From: Winogradskyella arenosi
GTDB taxonomy: Bacteria > Bacteroidota > Bacteroidia > Flavobacteriales > Flavobacteriaceae
Assembly (NCBI RefSeq): GCF_003337305.1
Contig: NZ_QPJO01000002.1
Span: forward strand, 558,001-622,000
Direction: 5' to 3'
DNA length: 64,000 bases
Shown here: piece after piece, positions 1 to 8,869 of the stretch
Layout of the letters: each line of letters begins with the position of its first letter
Numbering within the stretch: the stretch's first letter is position 1
Position numbers and translations under genes: made by a program
Notes under the pieces: model-generated
Seen by the model: only the letters and a program-made list of their open reading frames with translations
Database searches by the model: none
What the model was told of the DNA's origin: nothing

Positions 1-484
1 CATCGGCGATTTTAGAGATCACCATCATACAGGTACGTCTAGGAATAGAAACTAATAATTCTTCGGCCTCTAACATAGCGTGCGCTTTTAACATATGCGA
101 TTTAGAAAGAATACGCTCACTAGAAAAATCATTTCCGCTAGAGGCAAGAGCTTTGTTGTTAAGTGCTTTAACAAATTCGAAATCGGTATTATAAGCTTCT
201 AAATTGGTAAAAGCCTCTTGGGTAATTTGTTTAGCATCCATAGTCTCTAAATGCTGTTGCGTTAAAAATACAAAGTTGTCTGGTGTATCCATACCGTACC
301 CAATCACAACTTCAGCGCCATTTTCAGACGGAATTAAAGTTGAACTCAATGCTCCTGCTTTTAATCCAACCCAGTCGCCAGGTTTTAAAATAGGATAGAT
401 TTTTTGATCGCTATTTTCAGTTTGCTCTACTATTTTAGCTATTTCTTCTGGTGTTTTTTCTGGTCCGTAAATGGTATTACTCAT
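1..484 (-). CDS. Unrecognised protein, C-terminus beyond window edge
   Basis: An open frame reads leftward from an ATG at 482-484 to the window edge without a stop, giving about 161 residues. The product starts MSNTIYGPEKTPEEIAKIVE and is acidic and soluble-looking. It has no signal peptide or membrane segment, and contains a compact basic stretch (SIPRRTCMMVISK) near the cut end. I do not recognise the family with confidence; the overall look faintly recalls DUF1444-type proteins, but that is only an impression. The short plus-strand open frame inside it is a shadow. No gene lies in the 193 bases between it and the next gene. Confidence 0.6.
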   Translation of the reverse strand, partial: MSNTIYGPEKTPEEIAKIVEQTENSDQKIYPILKPGDWVGLKAGALSSTLIPSENGAEVVIGYGMDTPDNFVFLTQQHLETMDAKQITQEAFTNLEAYNTDFEFVKALNNKALASSGNDFSSERILSKSHMLKAHAMLEAEELLVSIPRRTCMMVISKIAD

Positions 485-677
485 AATTATTTTTTTTTGT
501 CTTGGACAAAATTAGCGCAATAGTGGTTTTTTTTTATCACGGTATTCAGCCATTTATAGATGTAATCCTTCGTTTAAATAGATTAAGTGTAAGGTTTTTC
601 CTAAGATTAAAGCGGTGTCTATGGGTATGAAGCTCTTGATGAACTACGATAAGATTGGTTTTTGAGGTTGAATTTAT

Positions 678-1379
678 TTACGGACAGTCTAATGACACTA
701 CTGAAAATTGACCCTCTTGATTTTCAATAATGGCGTTACTACGTGTGATGCCTATACCTTTAAATAGGTATTGGTTGTCTTTTTTTTCTATAAACTCAGG
801 CATGAGCATGAAATTTCCTTTTGAAGAGCTATTAATTTTTGGGTTATGCACTGGCAATTGGTGATAGACTTCATGTAATGCCATATGTTTATATAAATAA
901 ATATTTTCAAAGCCATCATTAAAATCCGTGTAGGTATGAACGACATGCTCATAGGTGCTTATGATGTCTTCAACTTCGTAGGGCTTGTTGTTATAATGTT
1001 CAATTCTTGTTTCTGTTGTTTTATGCTCTAGTGCTCCTTTAAGATCAGGAATAAGGACGCCGTCGTATACCTGTTCTAATTGAGGTCTAAAAGTAGTCAA
1101 GTCTGAACTATGAATAAATCCAGAACAGCCTTGATGTTTTATTTTAATAAAATGTCCATGAAGTTGAAACTCTTAACCAATGTGTATGGATTGTTTGGTT
1201 TCAAGAATGTGCTCTGCAACAATTTTCTCTCCAACTGAAATGCGCTTTATCAATTTTGAATCTAACGTAGGTTTTTCATAAAGTTGAGCTCCAAAAACAT
1301 TGATGACAAAGAACGTGTTTTTGTCACTTTTTTCTTTTGAGGAATTACCCGTTGTAGTTTCAAGACCTGTGCTTTTCAT
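678..1379 (-). pseudogene. SH3-like domain protein interrupted by one in-frame TAA
   Basis: Two open pieces lie in the same reading frame (1173-1379 and upstream of 678-1100) and are separated only by a TAA at 1173-1175. Reading through it gives about 232 residues. The N-terminal half has the look of a bacterial SH3 domain: LYEKPTLDSKLIKRISVGEK before the stop, then GHFIKIKHQGCSGFIHSSDL right after it. The stop therefore cuts the SH3 fold in its middle. The C-terminal part (about 140 residues) is soluble and not recognised. The ATG at 1379 lies 4 bases after the stop of the acetyltransferase gene, so the two were probably cotranscribed. The TTG at 1100 is an unlikely real start because it would discard half of the SH3 domain. 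A true nonsense mutation and a sequencing error are both possible. Confidence 0.7.
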
Positions 1380-1383
1380 TGGT

Positions 1384-1899
1384 TTAATATTCTAAATACA
1401 TAATATGATTGGGATTGCTATGCGTCTCAGATATTTTAAAATCAAAAGCGCCTACAATTTTAAAGTCCATGTTCTGATAAAATTTGACCGCCTTTTGGTT
1501 TTCTGTCCAGACCGCAAGCCAGATTCCGTTTTGATCATGTTTTTTGGATAACTCAATAGTAAATTGAAACAATTTAACACCGAAGTGTTTGCCGTGAAAG
1601 GCTTCCAGAAGATAGAGGCGGTCTAATTTCGTGATGTTTAAATCCGCTATATTTTTGTTGCTCGTATCTAATTCAATTTTTGAAAATCCCGCAATAACAC
1701 CATCACAATAGATCAGATGATAACGGACTTTCTCGTTGTTAAATTCTTTTAGTATAGCTTCATTATTATACGTTCTAGAAATATAACTCTCTATGTCGGC
1801 TTTAGAAGCACTATGTCCGTGAGACTCCCTAAACGCTTGTGTTCCGATGTCTACAATGAGATCAGAATGGGTGGCGTTTGCTTTTATAATTTCAACCAT
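1384..1899 (-). CDS. GNAT N-acetyltransferase, PaiA-like
   Basis: This 171-residue protein has the length and motif layout of a single GNAT domain that moves an acetyl group from acetyl-CoA to an amine. Motif A is visible as LDRLYLLEAFHGKHFGVKLF (about residues 93-112), in which HGKHFG fills the acetyl-CoA pyrophosphate loop. The following WLAVWTENQKAVKFYQNMDF (about 127-146) is the motif B region and closely resembles the PaiA polyamine acetyltransferase branch. The substrate cannot be read from sequence; a polyamine or small amine is a family-based guess. It lies 4 bases upstream of the broken SH3-like gene, on the same strand. Confidence 0.85.
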   Translation of the reverse strand: MVEIIKANATHSDLIVDIGTQAFRESHGHSASKADIESYISRTYNNEAILKEFNNEKVRYHLIYCDGVIAGFSKIELDTSNKNIADLNITKLDRLYLLEAFHGKHFGVKLFQFTIELSKKHDQNGIWLAVWTENQKAVKFYQNMDFKIVGAFDFKISETHSNPNHIMYLEY

Positions 1900-1953
1900 T
1901 ATGTTTTACTTCGCTTTGTTGAAGTTTTTTTTGTTCGTCAATTTCAGATATAA

Positions 1954-1987
1954 AGAAAGGTATTCTATTGGATAAGAATACCTTTTT
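1954..1987. terminator. Hairpin terminator after the SIMPL gene
   Basis: AAAGGTATTCT and AGAATACCTTTTT are inverted copies about 10 bases apart, flanked by A and T runs. The hairpin lies just downstream of the minus-strand SIMPL gene and upstream of the acetyltransferase start. It could work in either direction but most simply ends SIMPL transcription. Confidence 0.6.
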
Positions 1988-2011
1988 AACAATAAATCGG
2001 GTAGGGGGGGA

Positions 2012-2743
2012 TTAATCCACTTTATAAACCAATTTCATGGTAATAGAAGCTGTTTTTTCTCTAGAACTGGTGTTGAACGTACCACCCCAAGAGTAATCTT
2101 CGCCTGAATTTTGTCCTGTAATTTGAAAGATTCCCATTTTAGCCGATTCTAAATCACTCAATTCGCCTCCTGAAAACTCTGCAATTTTTTCGGCACGTAA
2201 TCTCGCGTCTTCGGTCGCTTTTGAAATCATTTCAATTTTAAGGTCGGCTAATTTGGTGTAATAATAGCGTGGTGCTTGCGAATAGAACTGAACACCTTGA
2301 TTTAATAATTCGGTGATTTCTCTAGAGACTTTCTCAATTTTATCGACGTCCTCAGATTTAATTTCTAAAGACTGTGTGAGTTCATAACCAACAAATTCTT
2401 CTCCTGCATAATCACCATTAATAGTGTATAATTGCTTGGTTTTTTGTCTAGTTTGTACAGCAGAATAGACAATCTCTTCTGACGGAATTCCTTTCTTATT
2501 TAAATAAGTATTTATAATACTTTTGTTTTCTTCTAGAGAGATGTAAGCTTGTTTTAAATCGATACTTGTAGATCCGAAACTCCCTTCCCAAACAATTAAA
2601 TCGGAAGAAAAATCTGTTTTCCCTAAGCCTGTAACTTGAATTTCACCATCTTTTTTATTTCGGTCGGTATAGGCTTTTCCTAAAAATATGGAAGCGGCAA
2701 CGATAGCTATTCCGAAAATGATGGCGTTTGAATAGTTTTTCAT
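2012..2743 (-). CDS. SIMPL domain protein (DUF541), membrane-anchored
   Basis: A 243-residue protein with one N-terminal hydrophobic segment (about residues 8-24, SNAIIFGIAIVAASIFLGKA) that acts as a signal anchor or uncleaved signal peptide. The rest fits the SIMPL (DUF541) domain of periplasmic proteins: the opening VTGLGKTDFSSDLIVWEGSF, the middle VSREITELLNQGVQF and the later stretch ATEDARLRAEKIAEFSGGEL are all characteristic. SIMPL proteins are envelope proteins of poorly defined function (E. coli YggE is linked to oxidative stress tolerance); no catalytic residues are known. It stands 41 bases downstream of the 106-residue unknown gene on the same strand. Confidence 0.85.
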   Translation of the reverse strand: MKNYSNAIIFGIAIVAASIFLGKAYTDRNKKDGEIQVTGLGKTDFSSDLIVWEGSFGSTSIDLKQAYISLEENKSIINTYLNKKGIPSEEIVYSAVQTRQKTKQLYTINGDYAGEEFVGYELTQSLEIKSEDVDKIEKVSREITELLNQGVQFYSQAPRYYYTKLADLKIEMISKATEDARLRAEKIAEFSGGELSDLESAKMGIFQITGQNSGEDYSWGGTFNTSSREKTASITMKLVYKVD

Positions 2744-2784
2744 GATGTTTATATTTTGAATTTGTTTATTTAGTACTTGTGATT

Positions 2785-3105
2785 TTAATCGGTATCTAAA
2801 GTTAAAGTTTTAACTTGAATAGTTTTAGAATTTATAGTTTGAAATGTGCCGTGTCCGGAAACCTGTTTTGTATAGAAGGAATGGTCATCACTAAATGATA
2901 ATCCGGCTTCGACATCAAATTGAAAATTGGCCTGTTGAAATATGAAGGTTTTGTCTTCACGGTTTATCGTAACATGTTCTGGTTTTAGAATGACGTTCCA
3001 GAAGCTTGAAGCATAATTCCCAAAATTGGTATTGGCTAATAATGCTGACCAGACCGAATGCTCATTCTTGATTTGTTCGCCTAAGTCATGTTGAAGGATT
3101 TTCAT
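2785..3105 (-). CDS. Hypothetical protein, 106 residues
   Basis: The reading frame has an ATG start and sits 9 bases downstream of the next minus-strand gene, so it is very likely part of the same transcript. The product is soluble, without signal peptide or membrane segment, and is rich in beta-prone stretches (VTINREDKTFIFQQANFQFD, GHGTFQTINSKTIQVKTLTL). I do not recognise a family. Its position directly behind the 1667-residue DUF5724/DUF4132 gene and a second small unknown gene suggests a functional link with that protein, but only through gene order. Confidence 0.65.
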   Translation of the reverse strand: MKILQHDLGEQIKNEHSVWSALLANTNFGNYASSFWNVILKPEHVTINREDKTFIFQQANFQFDVEAGLSFSDDHSFYTKQVSGHGTFQTINSKTIQVKTLTLDTD

Positions 3106-3114
3106 AGCTACAAT

Positions 3115-3528
3115 TTACCAATAGGTGCCGACTAAAAATGTAAGCCTTATAAAAGCAACGACACTATTAGACGTGAGTTGTAGCGGTGTGTTTAAATCAG
3201 TGATTTCTTCGTCGTCTACAAAAACCACGAATAATCCGTCTTTAAAGGCTAGTAATACATTGTCTATGGCTTCTTGATGATTGGCTAGTGTTGTATTGGT
3301 GATTTCTCCAAAATCGACTTTACCACTTTGGGCTTGTTCTTGTATTTCGGCTGGACTTAAAAATCCGATAACGTTTACTTCGGTTCGTTTTTTATTATAC
3401 GCCTCCACTTGATGTTTAACACAACCAATTAATAAGTCTTCTAGGTTTTTAGGATGCGATTCTAAAGTAAAAGGCACTTCTTTTACTTTTTTCTTTCCTA
3501 ATCTTTTAAGTTGTAATGTCAGTTCCAT
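3115..3528 (-). CDS. Hypothetical protein next to DUF5724/DUF4132
   Basis: The open frame reaches back to 3573, but I place the start at the internal ATG at 3526-3528 (product MELTLQLKRLGKKKVKEVPF..., 137 residues). The upstream 15 codons fall inside an intergenic inverted-repeat element (3546-3641) and so are unlikely to be coding. The product is soluble with a lysine-rich N-terminus and an alternating hydrophobic C-terminus. A stretch KDGLFVVFVDDEEITDLNTP near residues 97-116 is acidic and could bind a partner or a metal, but no family is recognised. It lies between the large DUF5724/DUF4132 gene and the 106-residue gene, with close spacing and the same strand. Confidence 0.65.
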   Translation of the reverse strand: MELTLQLKRLGKKKVKEVPFTLESHPKNLEDLLIGCVKHQVEAYNKKRTEVNVIGFLSPAEIQEQAQSGKVDFGEITNTTLANHQEAIDNVLLAFKDGLFVVFVDDEEITDLNTPLQLTSNSVVAFIRLTFLVGTYW

Positions 3529-3545
3529 TGGTATACGGATTTTTT

Positions 3546-3641
3546 GCGTTAGGGATTGTCGTGGAAAGCCCACAGTGCGATAGCACGAGGACTTGTAACA
3601 GAAAGCCCGACCTCGCCTAAGCGAGGTAACGCCCTAATGCT
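3546..3641. repeat. Intergenic inverted-repeat element
   Basis: The ends of this ~96-base element are imperfect inverted copies: GCGTTAGGGATTG at 3546-3558 and CGCCCTAATGC near 3631-3641. Inside are a perfect hairpin, CCTCGC-CTAA-GCGAGG (3611-3626), a smaller GTGCGATAGCAC palindrome, and two opposed copies of a GGAAAGCCC / GAAAGCCC motif. It lies between the DUF5724/DUF4132 stop and the next gene. It looks like a small non-coding repeat of the REP/MITE kind; no second copy occurs in this window. On the minus strand it may also act as an mRNA-stabilising or terminating structure. Confidence 0.5.
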
Positions 3642-3645
3642 TGTA

Positions 3646-6600
3646 TTAACTATTAATTTGTGCCAAAATGGTTGGGTCTTGGATTTTATTATCTTCTGAC
3701 AGTAATTTCATTTTAGAAATAATTTCTGCCGATTTTGGGTCTTCGTCAACGAAAGGCAAGAACATACGTCCGCGATGCTGACTGTGCACCGGAATGATGG
3801 ATAATGCCAATCCGTTTTTGCTGACTAAACCGCTTCCTAAATGGATGGTATATTCGCCTAAAGTTCCTTTTATAAAAATATGACGCTCTTTAACCGTGAT
3901 GTTTGGAAGCTTGAATAATTGAGCCGAAGCTTTGGCCAATGCAGCACGCATTTCCATTGTACTATGACTGGCTTCTGGGTCTACACCACCAACGTGCGCA
4001 ACGCTAACTACCAAATCGATATCGCGCATAATTTCGCTAAAAATTACTGGCGGAATCTCTGTAAGCGGAATGTTTTTATAGCTGTCTATAGAGTGAAACT
4101 GAATCACTTCCAAGGTTGGTGCTTCTGCATCTGAGGGTGAAAACCAATCTGCCATCGCGTACATTGTAGCAATAAAACCTTGCTTATGATATACTTTTTG
4201 CAATCCGTCTTCCATACTCACCGTCCAACCACGACCACGCAATAAAGCCACGGTCTTTTTAGGCTGAATTTGATGTCCTTGGTAACGTTCAGACCTATTA
4301 CTATGCTCACGCTCGTCGTTCGTGATTAAATACAACTCTCTAAAAATTTGTTTAAAGGGTTGTGTTATGCGCTCTGCAAACACATATTTCTGATACAAGT
4401 CCCAAGCCACCGATTGGTGTAAATGAGAGGCGTGTGCAATAAGCAACACATCATCTTCTGCCAATGTTTGTACTTTACCATCGGTATCTACCAAAGCGCC
4501 ATTGTTGTAAAATCCTGAAATTTCCTTCTCAGGCACATACAACACTAAGTTTTGCAACATTGCTTTTACAATAGGGTGTTGCATTAACTCGTGAATTTCT
4601 TTAGCTGCAAATTCATCCTCATTAACCATTGCGTTTTCTAAGGATAAACGCGTTCTGCTGTATTGTTTAGACAAGTAGTTTTTGTTGTCTTTTAAAGCCA
4701 CCACCTGCTTGTCTTTACGTAGTTTTGCTGGTATGTTTTTTAAAGTTTTACCCGCTTTGGTCACTTTAATCGTGGTTTTACCTAAGTCTGTAATACCAAG
4801 TTCTATAACCGTGTCGTCTATAGTGACTACCGCATTTTCCATAATGGCTTGTGTGGCTTTGGCTTCCATTGCCCAACTGAAACGCACGCGGTCTTTATAC
4901 CCTGCGTTACGAGATAAATTGTCTAACGCAATCTCTACTGCAGTCGCTTCACTTTCTTGACGTTGTGCCCCAAATTGCTTGCTTTCTTTTAAAAAGGTTT
5001 GCAGTAGGTTGTAACGTTTTAATAAATCTTTTTCTGGTACCGTTTTACTTAACGGGATTAATCCTAAAGCACGTACGTAATCTTTATCGCGCTTGTCTTT
5101 AATTTTTTTCAGCGTTTCGGTGATTTTAACTTCACCAAGCATCACACTAGAATAGAGTTTTACTTGTCTATGTCCGTTTCCATCGGTAATATATTTGGCG
5201 GCATCGTGAAGCAGTTTCCAATTGGTTTTTCCTAAGTTTTTGTACACTTTATTAAACCAATAGATATCTATAGCACCAAGTGCAAAGTCGTTTTTAGGAA
5301 TGTTAGAATAACGCGCGATAATGGTTTCTTTTTCGCTATTCATATATTCTGAAGCGTGCGCTTGAAACCACCAAACGGCATTTTCTAGATTTTCAATGTT
5401 TAAATATTCACCTACAACATTGGCCCATTGCGTGGCGTAACACGCTAATTCTATCAAGCGTTTTTTACTCACTTTAGAAGCATCGGCTAGTTTGGCAAAA
5501 TCGGCATAAGATTCTGTGTCTTTAAAGGCCGTTCGTTTAAGAATAGTACTGAATTTTGATTTTTTACTGTCGCCATAATAACTATAACCACGCTCAAACG
5601 TATCTTTTCCTAAACGCTCTAAAACGCGAAAAACATAATCTACACCTTCTACGCGGTGAATACTATTAATATACCCAGAAGCTGGTGTTGCTAAATCACC
5701 ACGTTCTAACTCTGTTTCTAAAAGGTTGGTTTTTAAAGGTAGAAATACGTGTTTTGGAATGCTGTTACGTTCTATCCCGTTTTTAAAATTCATTCTGTAA
5801 TTAAAACCACCATCTATAATACTCATTATAGAATGATTGTTTAGCGATTGGAATAATAAATCGTCATCATTAATTAAGCCTTCTCTGTATAATTTTAAGG
5901 TGATTTCTACTTCTGGAAACTTTAACGTTCTCTTATTGATATTCTCTTCCGTAAGCACTTTAATGGTAGTGGCCTCGCTAGGATGTTCCATATTTTGAGC
6001 CGATAAATACATTTGAATCGCCCAATATTTATACAGTTGCTCGTTGGTTAATTGGTCTAGATGATTTAAACCAAAATTTGGCGTGTATTCCTGAATTATG
6101 GTTGTCCAATTATGAGTTACCGTGCTGTAATAGGTACTTTGCTCTTGAAATTGGGTGAGCTTGTGTTTATCAGGGAAATTAGCAATCATATCCTCATACA
6201 TCTTAAACTTAAAATCACCCACCATTCTTTGGTCTGCAAAAGCCCAAAACAAACGTTTTAAAATTTTGTTATAGGTTTTAGATTTTGAATAATAGCGTTC
6301 TACTTCGCCTAAGTTTAAGCCCGCCAAATCTGGGTAATATTGCTGTAAATACGGCTGAAGAATGGTATAGGCTCCAAATGGCGCTTCTCGATTATTGATG
6401 TAGCGTATAACCGAATACATTTCAAAATCGTTAAGCTCGCTTTTTTCGTACCAAGAAATCCAAAGGTCGGCTAGTGGTAAGTTATGCAGCTGCTCTAAAG
6501 CTGTAGCATCTTCACTTAACTTTTTCATATCGTGAACCCCTTTATTAAGATACGTGGTGTGCATTTCACCATCATAAGCTAACATTTGGTATTCGTGATT

Positions 6601-8649
6601 GCGATGTTCTGTAACCAAATTAATTAACTGATTGACTTGAGTTACAATTTTCTTTACGTCAATAAAATCTTTAAACTTAAACCCAGAAGCTTCAGAAGTG
6701 GTAATTCCTAGTTTATCAAAAATATTGGTCTTGGTTTTAAAATGCGACTGTGGAATGTAAAGCGGTGATAAATTATCATAATCTATAGCGCCAAAACCGT
6801 TACTGTAGTTGTATTCTTCGGTATTGTCAGAAAATTTATCGAGATAAACTTGCTCGTTTTTAGTGATTTTAGGGCGCTGTTTATAAAGTGCTATTTGCTC
6901 TTCTGTAAAATTAGATTGTCTGTTGTTATCGTGTAAAATCGTTAAAATTTCTAAAGCGGCTATACGCTGTTCTATGTTTTTAGCCTGAATTAAATTAGTG
7001 GTGCTATGACGTAAAGTATCTACAGGTAAGTTTATTAATAACTGTATTAGCGAAGTCCGTAACATTTTGCTTTTTCGCCTTAATAAATCTTCAATAATTT
7101 CTAATTCGGTATCGTACAAATGCATTTTAAAGAACAGACTTAATCCAGTAGCCATTACCAGTTCGTTTCTGTTGTAAATGGCGCGTCTTGCTAAAGCGCG
7201 TTTCCAAGAATTCTTATCATAATTTAATACTACTTTGTGCTTTATTTGTTCTTTGTTGTAGTATAACGAATAGCTGTAGTTTTTAGGGAATACCTTTCTA
7301 AAATAAGCCTCTCTAAATTCTGAAGGAAAGTCTTCAAAATCAGGCGCCATTAATTCTAATTGTGCTTGCGTAGCACTATTCATTATAAAATTGAAGAAAT
7401 AGTCTGATCTTGGTATAAAACTCCACCACGAGAATATTTTACTTTCGTAAACCTTTCCTTTATCTGAAGCATTTTTAGCGACAGTAAGTAGTTTTTCAAA
7501 CGTGGTATCATCTAAAGATGTTTCTGGTAAGTTTACCGCCATCCAATGGTCTAAGGCGTAATCTTTCCCTATATTTTCTATAAAATATGGGACTAGCGCA
7601 TCGTTTGTTTTATCGGTTTGACTCATAAAATACAACGCGAGTATCTTCTTATTTCGGTCGTCGTGGTCAAATACAATGTCTAATGCTTTTCTATTGGCTG
7701 TATCGACATCTAAAATACCAATGGCCCAAAGCCCAACGAGCACTTCAATATTATCGTTACTTTTTAAATAAGTATCTACTTCTTTTAAGTTAAAAATTAA
7801 AGATTGTGCAAGCGTTAATATTCGATTGATAAGCGCTTTTTTAGGCGTTTCCCAATTCAAATTAAACCAAGTACAAACCGCTCTATTCACACTACTAAAA
7901 CGGGCTAGGTCATTATCTATAATAACCTGTAACATATATTTAAACGCAGCAAGGCTACAGCTATCTAAAGCTTCTATTATGGTTTGGCGTAAACCTTCTT
8001 GACGTTGCGCTGCAAGTAGTAATTTGGCAACCATTTCCCAATGTTTCTCCTCTTCGGAATACAACAAGGCCTTGATAATATCTGAACTTACGCCACCAAT
8101 CTCATCTTCTCCCTGAATAATATCATCTAGCAAGGCATCAAACGCGCCTTCTGCATTGTGTAAAACAATGGCTAGAAAAAGGTCTTGGTTCCCCGAAAAA
8201 TACGTGTTGTATTGAAACTGTTCTACCAAAGATAAGCCACCAAATCCCATTCTGCTGGAATTCAGAAATGCTCTAAAACTGACTATTTTTTTGTGTATCA
8301 CATCTTCACCATCTCGCGATCTAAAGGCTTGCCTGTTATAAGAATCTTGATAGGGTAAGGTGTTTATAAAATCCCACATTGCTGCTAAATATGGCGCTTG
8401 AATAACACCATATAATTGCATCCCTAAACGCATTCCTTCAGGTGTGGTCCAAGGATTTATATGGAATGGATCTTCAAAGGCGGCAATAAAATCGTGCTGA
8501 TTATAATAGACACGTTTCTCTTTTTCTATACCACCAAGTACTTTTGCTAAAACACGATAAGGCTCAGAATACGCACGAAATTCAAACCGGTCTACGGCTG
8601 GTTTTGCGTATTGTTCTAAGTGTTTTCTAGCATCTTCTATAGGGATCAT
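3646..8649 (-). CDS. DUF5724/DUF4132 giant protein, 1667 residues
   Basis: A single very long soluble protein with no signal peptide or membrane segments. The first ~1100 residues are alpha-helical and repetitive in feel, which fits the DUF5724 architecture. The C-terminal third carries the DUF4132 region, recognisable by HLHQSVAWDLYQKYVFAERI, QPFKQIFRELYLITNDE and VALLRGRGWTVSMEDGLQKV (roughly residues 1390-1490). The N-terminal WGR domain seen in E. coli YehI/MolR-type DUF4132 proteins is not visible. Function is unknown; related proteins occur beside AAA-ATPase/VWA genes in other bacteria, but none of those are here. Transcription is divergent from the two LRR genes, with 220 bases between them, and two small unknown genes follow it. 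Confidence 0.85.
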   Translation of the reverse strand: MIPIEDARKHLEQYAKPAVDRFEFRAYSEPYRVLAKVLGGIEKEKRVYYNQHDFIAAFEDPFHINPWTTPEGMRLGMQLYGVIQAPYLAAMWDFINTLPYQDSYNRQAFRSRDGEDVIHKKIVSFRAFLNSSRMGFGGLSLVEQFQYNTYFSGNQDLFLAIVLHNAEGAFDALLDDIIQGEDEIGGVSSDIIKALLYSEEEKHWEMVAKLLLAAQRQEGLRQTIIEALDSCSLAAFKYMLQVIIDNDLARFSSVNRAVCTWFNLNWETPKKALINRILTLAQSLIFNLKEVDTYLKSNDNIEVLVGLWAIGILDVDTANRKALDIVFDHDDRNKKILALYFMSQTDKTNDALVPYFIENIGKDYALDHWMAVNLPETSLDDTTFEKLLTVAKNASDKGKVYESKIFSWWSFIPRSDYFFNFIMNSATQAQLELMAPDFEDFPSEFREAYFRKVFPKNYSYSLYYNKEQIKHKVVLNYDKNSWKRALARRAIYNRNELVMATGLSLFFKMHLYDTELEIIEDLLRRKSKMLRTSLIQLLINLPVDTLRHSTTNLIQAKNIEQRIAALEILTILHDNNRQSNFTEEQIALYKQRPKITKNEQVYLDKFSDNTEEYNYSNGFGAIDYDNLSPLYIPQSHFKTKTNIFDKLGITTSEASGFKFKDFIDVKKIVTQVNQLINLVTEHRNHEYQMLAYDGEMHTTYLNKGVHDMKKLSEDATALEQLHNLPLADLWISWYEKSELNDFEMYSVIRYINNREAPFGAYTILQPYLQQYYPDLAGLNLGEVERYYSKSKTYNKILKRLFWAFADQRMVGDFKFKMYEDMIANFPDKHKLTQFQEQSTYYSTVTHNWTTIIQEYTPNFGLNHLDQLTNEQLYKYWAIQMYLSAQNMEHPSEATTIKVLTEENINKRTLKFPEVEITLKLYREGLINDDDLLFQSLNNHSIMSIIDGGFNYRMNFKNGIERNSIPKHVFLPLKTNLLETELERGDLATPASGYINSIHRVEGVDYVFRVLERLGKDTFERGYSYYGDSKKSKFSTILKRTAFKDTESYADFAKLADASKVSKKRLIELACYATQWANVVGEYLNIENLENAVWWFQAHASEYMNSEKETIIARYSNIPKNDFALGAIDIYWFNKVYKNLGKTNWKLLHDAAKYITDGNGHRQVKLYSSVMLGEVKITETLKKIKDKRDKDYVRALGLIPLSKTVPEKDLLKRYNLLQTFLKESKQFGAQRQESEATAVEIALDNLSRNAGYKDRVRFSWAMEAKATQAIMENAVVTIDDTVIELGITDLGKTTIKVTKAGKTLKNIPAKLRKDKQVVALKDNKNYLSKQYSRTRLSLENAMVNEDEFAAKEIHELMQHPIVKAMLQNLVLYVPEKEISGFYNNGALVDTDGKVQTLAEDDVLLIAHASHLHQSVAWDLYQKYVFAERITQPFKQIFRELYLITNDEREHSNRSERYQGHQIQPKKTVALLRGRGWTVSMEDGLQKVYHKQGFIATMYAMADWFSPSDAEAPTLEVIQFHSIDSYKNIPLTEIPPVIFSEIMRDIDLVVSVAHVGGVDPEASHSTMEMRAALAKASAQLFKLPNITVKERHIFIKGTLGEYTIHLGSGLVSKNGLALSIIPVHSQHRGRMFLPFVDEDPKSAEIISKMKLLSEDNKIQDPTILAQINS

Positions 8650-8838
8650 ATCTCTTAAATATTTTTAACTATGGTCATTAACAATGATTTGTCTTTTTCT
8701 AAACAAACTGAATTACTGATGGCAAGGTAAAAGAAATCGGTTTGTTTAAACTCACGGTATTTAGTGATTTTTATAAGGGACTTTTTTTACGTGTTAAATA
8801 TCACAGAATACAGTGACAAATAACACCGTGTTTTAAAA

Positions 8839-8846
8839 TAGGTTTG
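8839..8846 (+). promoter_or_regulatory. Possible -7 promoter element before the LRR pair
   Basis: TAGGTTTG matches the Bacteroidota -7 consensus TAnnTTTG and lies 24 bases upstream of the first LRR start codon. No clear -33 TTTG is seen at the expected distance, so the assignment is tentative. Confidence 0.35.
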
Positions 8847-8869
8847 TAAAACCAAAATTAAACTACCTT

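Noticed and set aside
1100..1180. Frameshift as the cause of the split SH3-like gene
   Set aside because: Both halves are in the same frame; one in-frame TAA explains the break.
4682..4960. Plus-strand open frames of 70-120 codons inside large minus-strand genes (also 3919-4134 and 22480-22845)
   Set aside because: They are antisense shadows of the DUF5724/DUF4132 and SLC13 genes, with no domain or start signal of their own.
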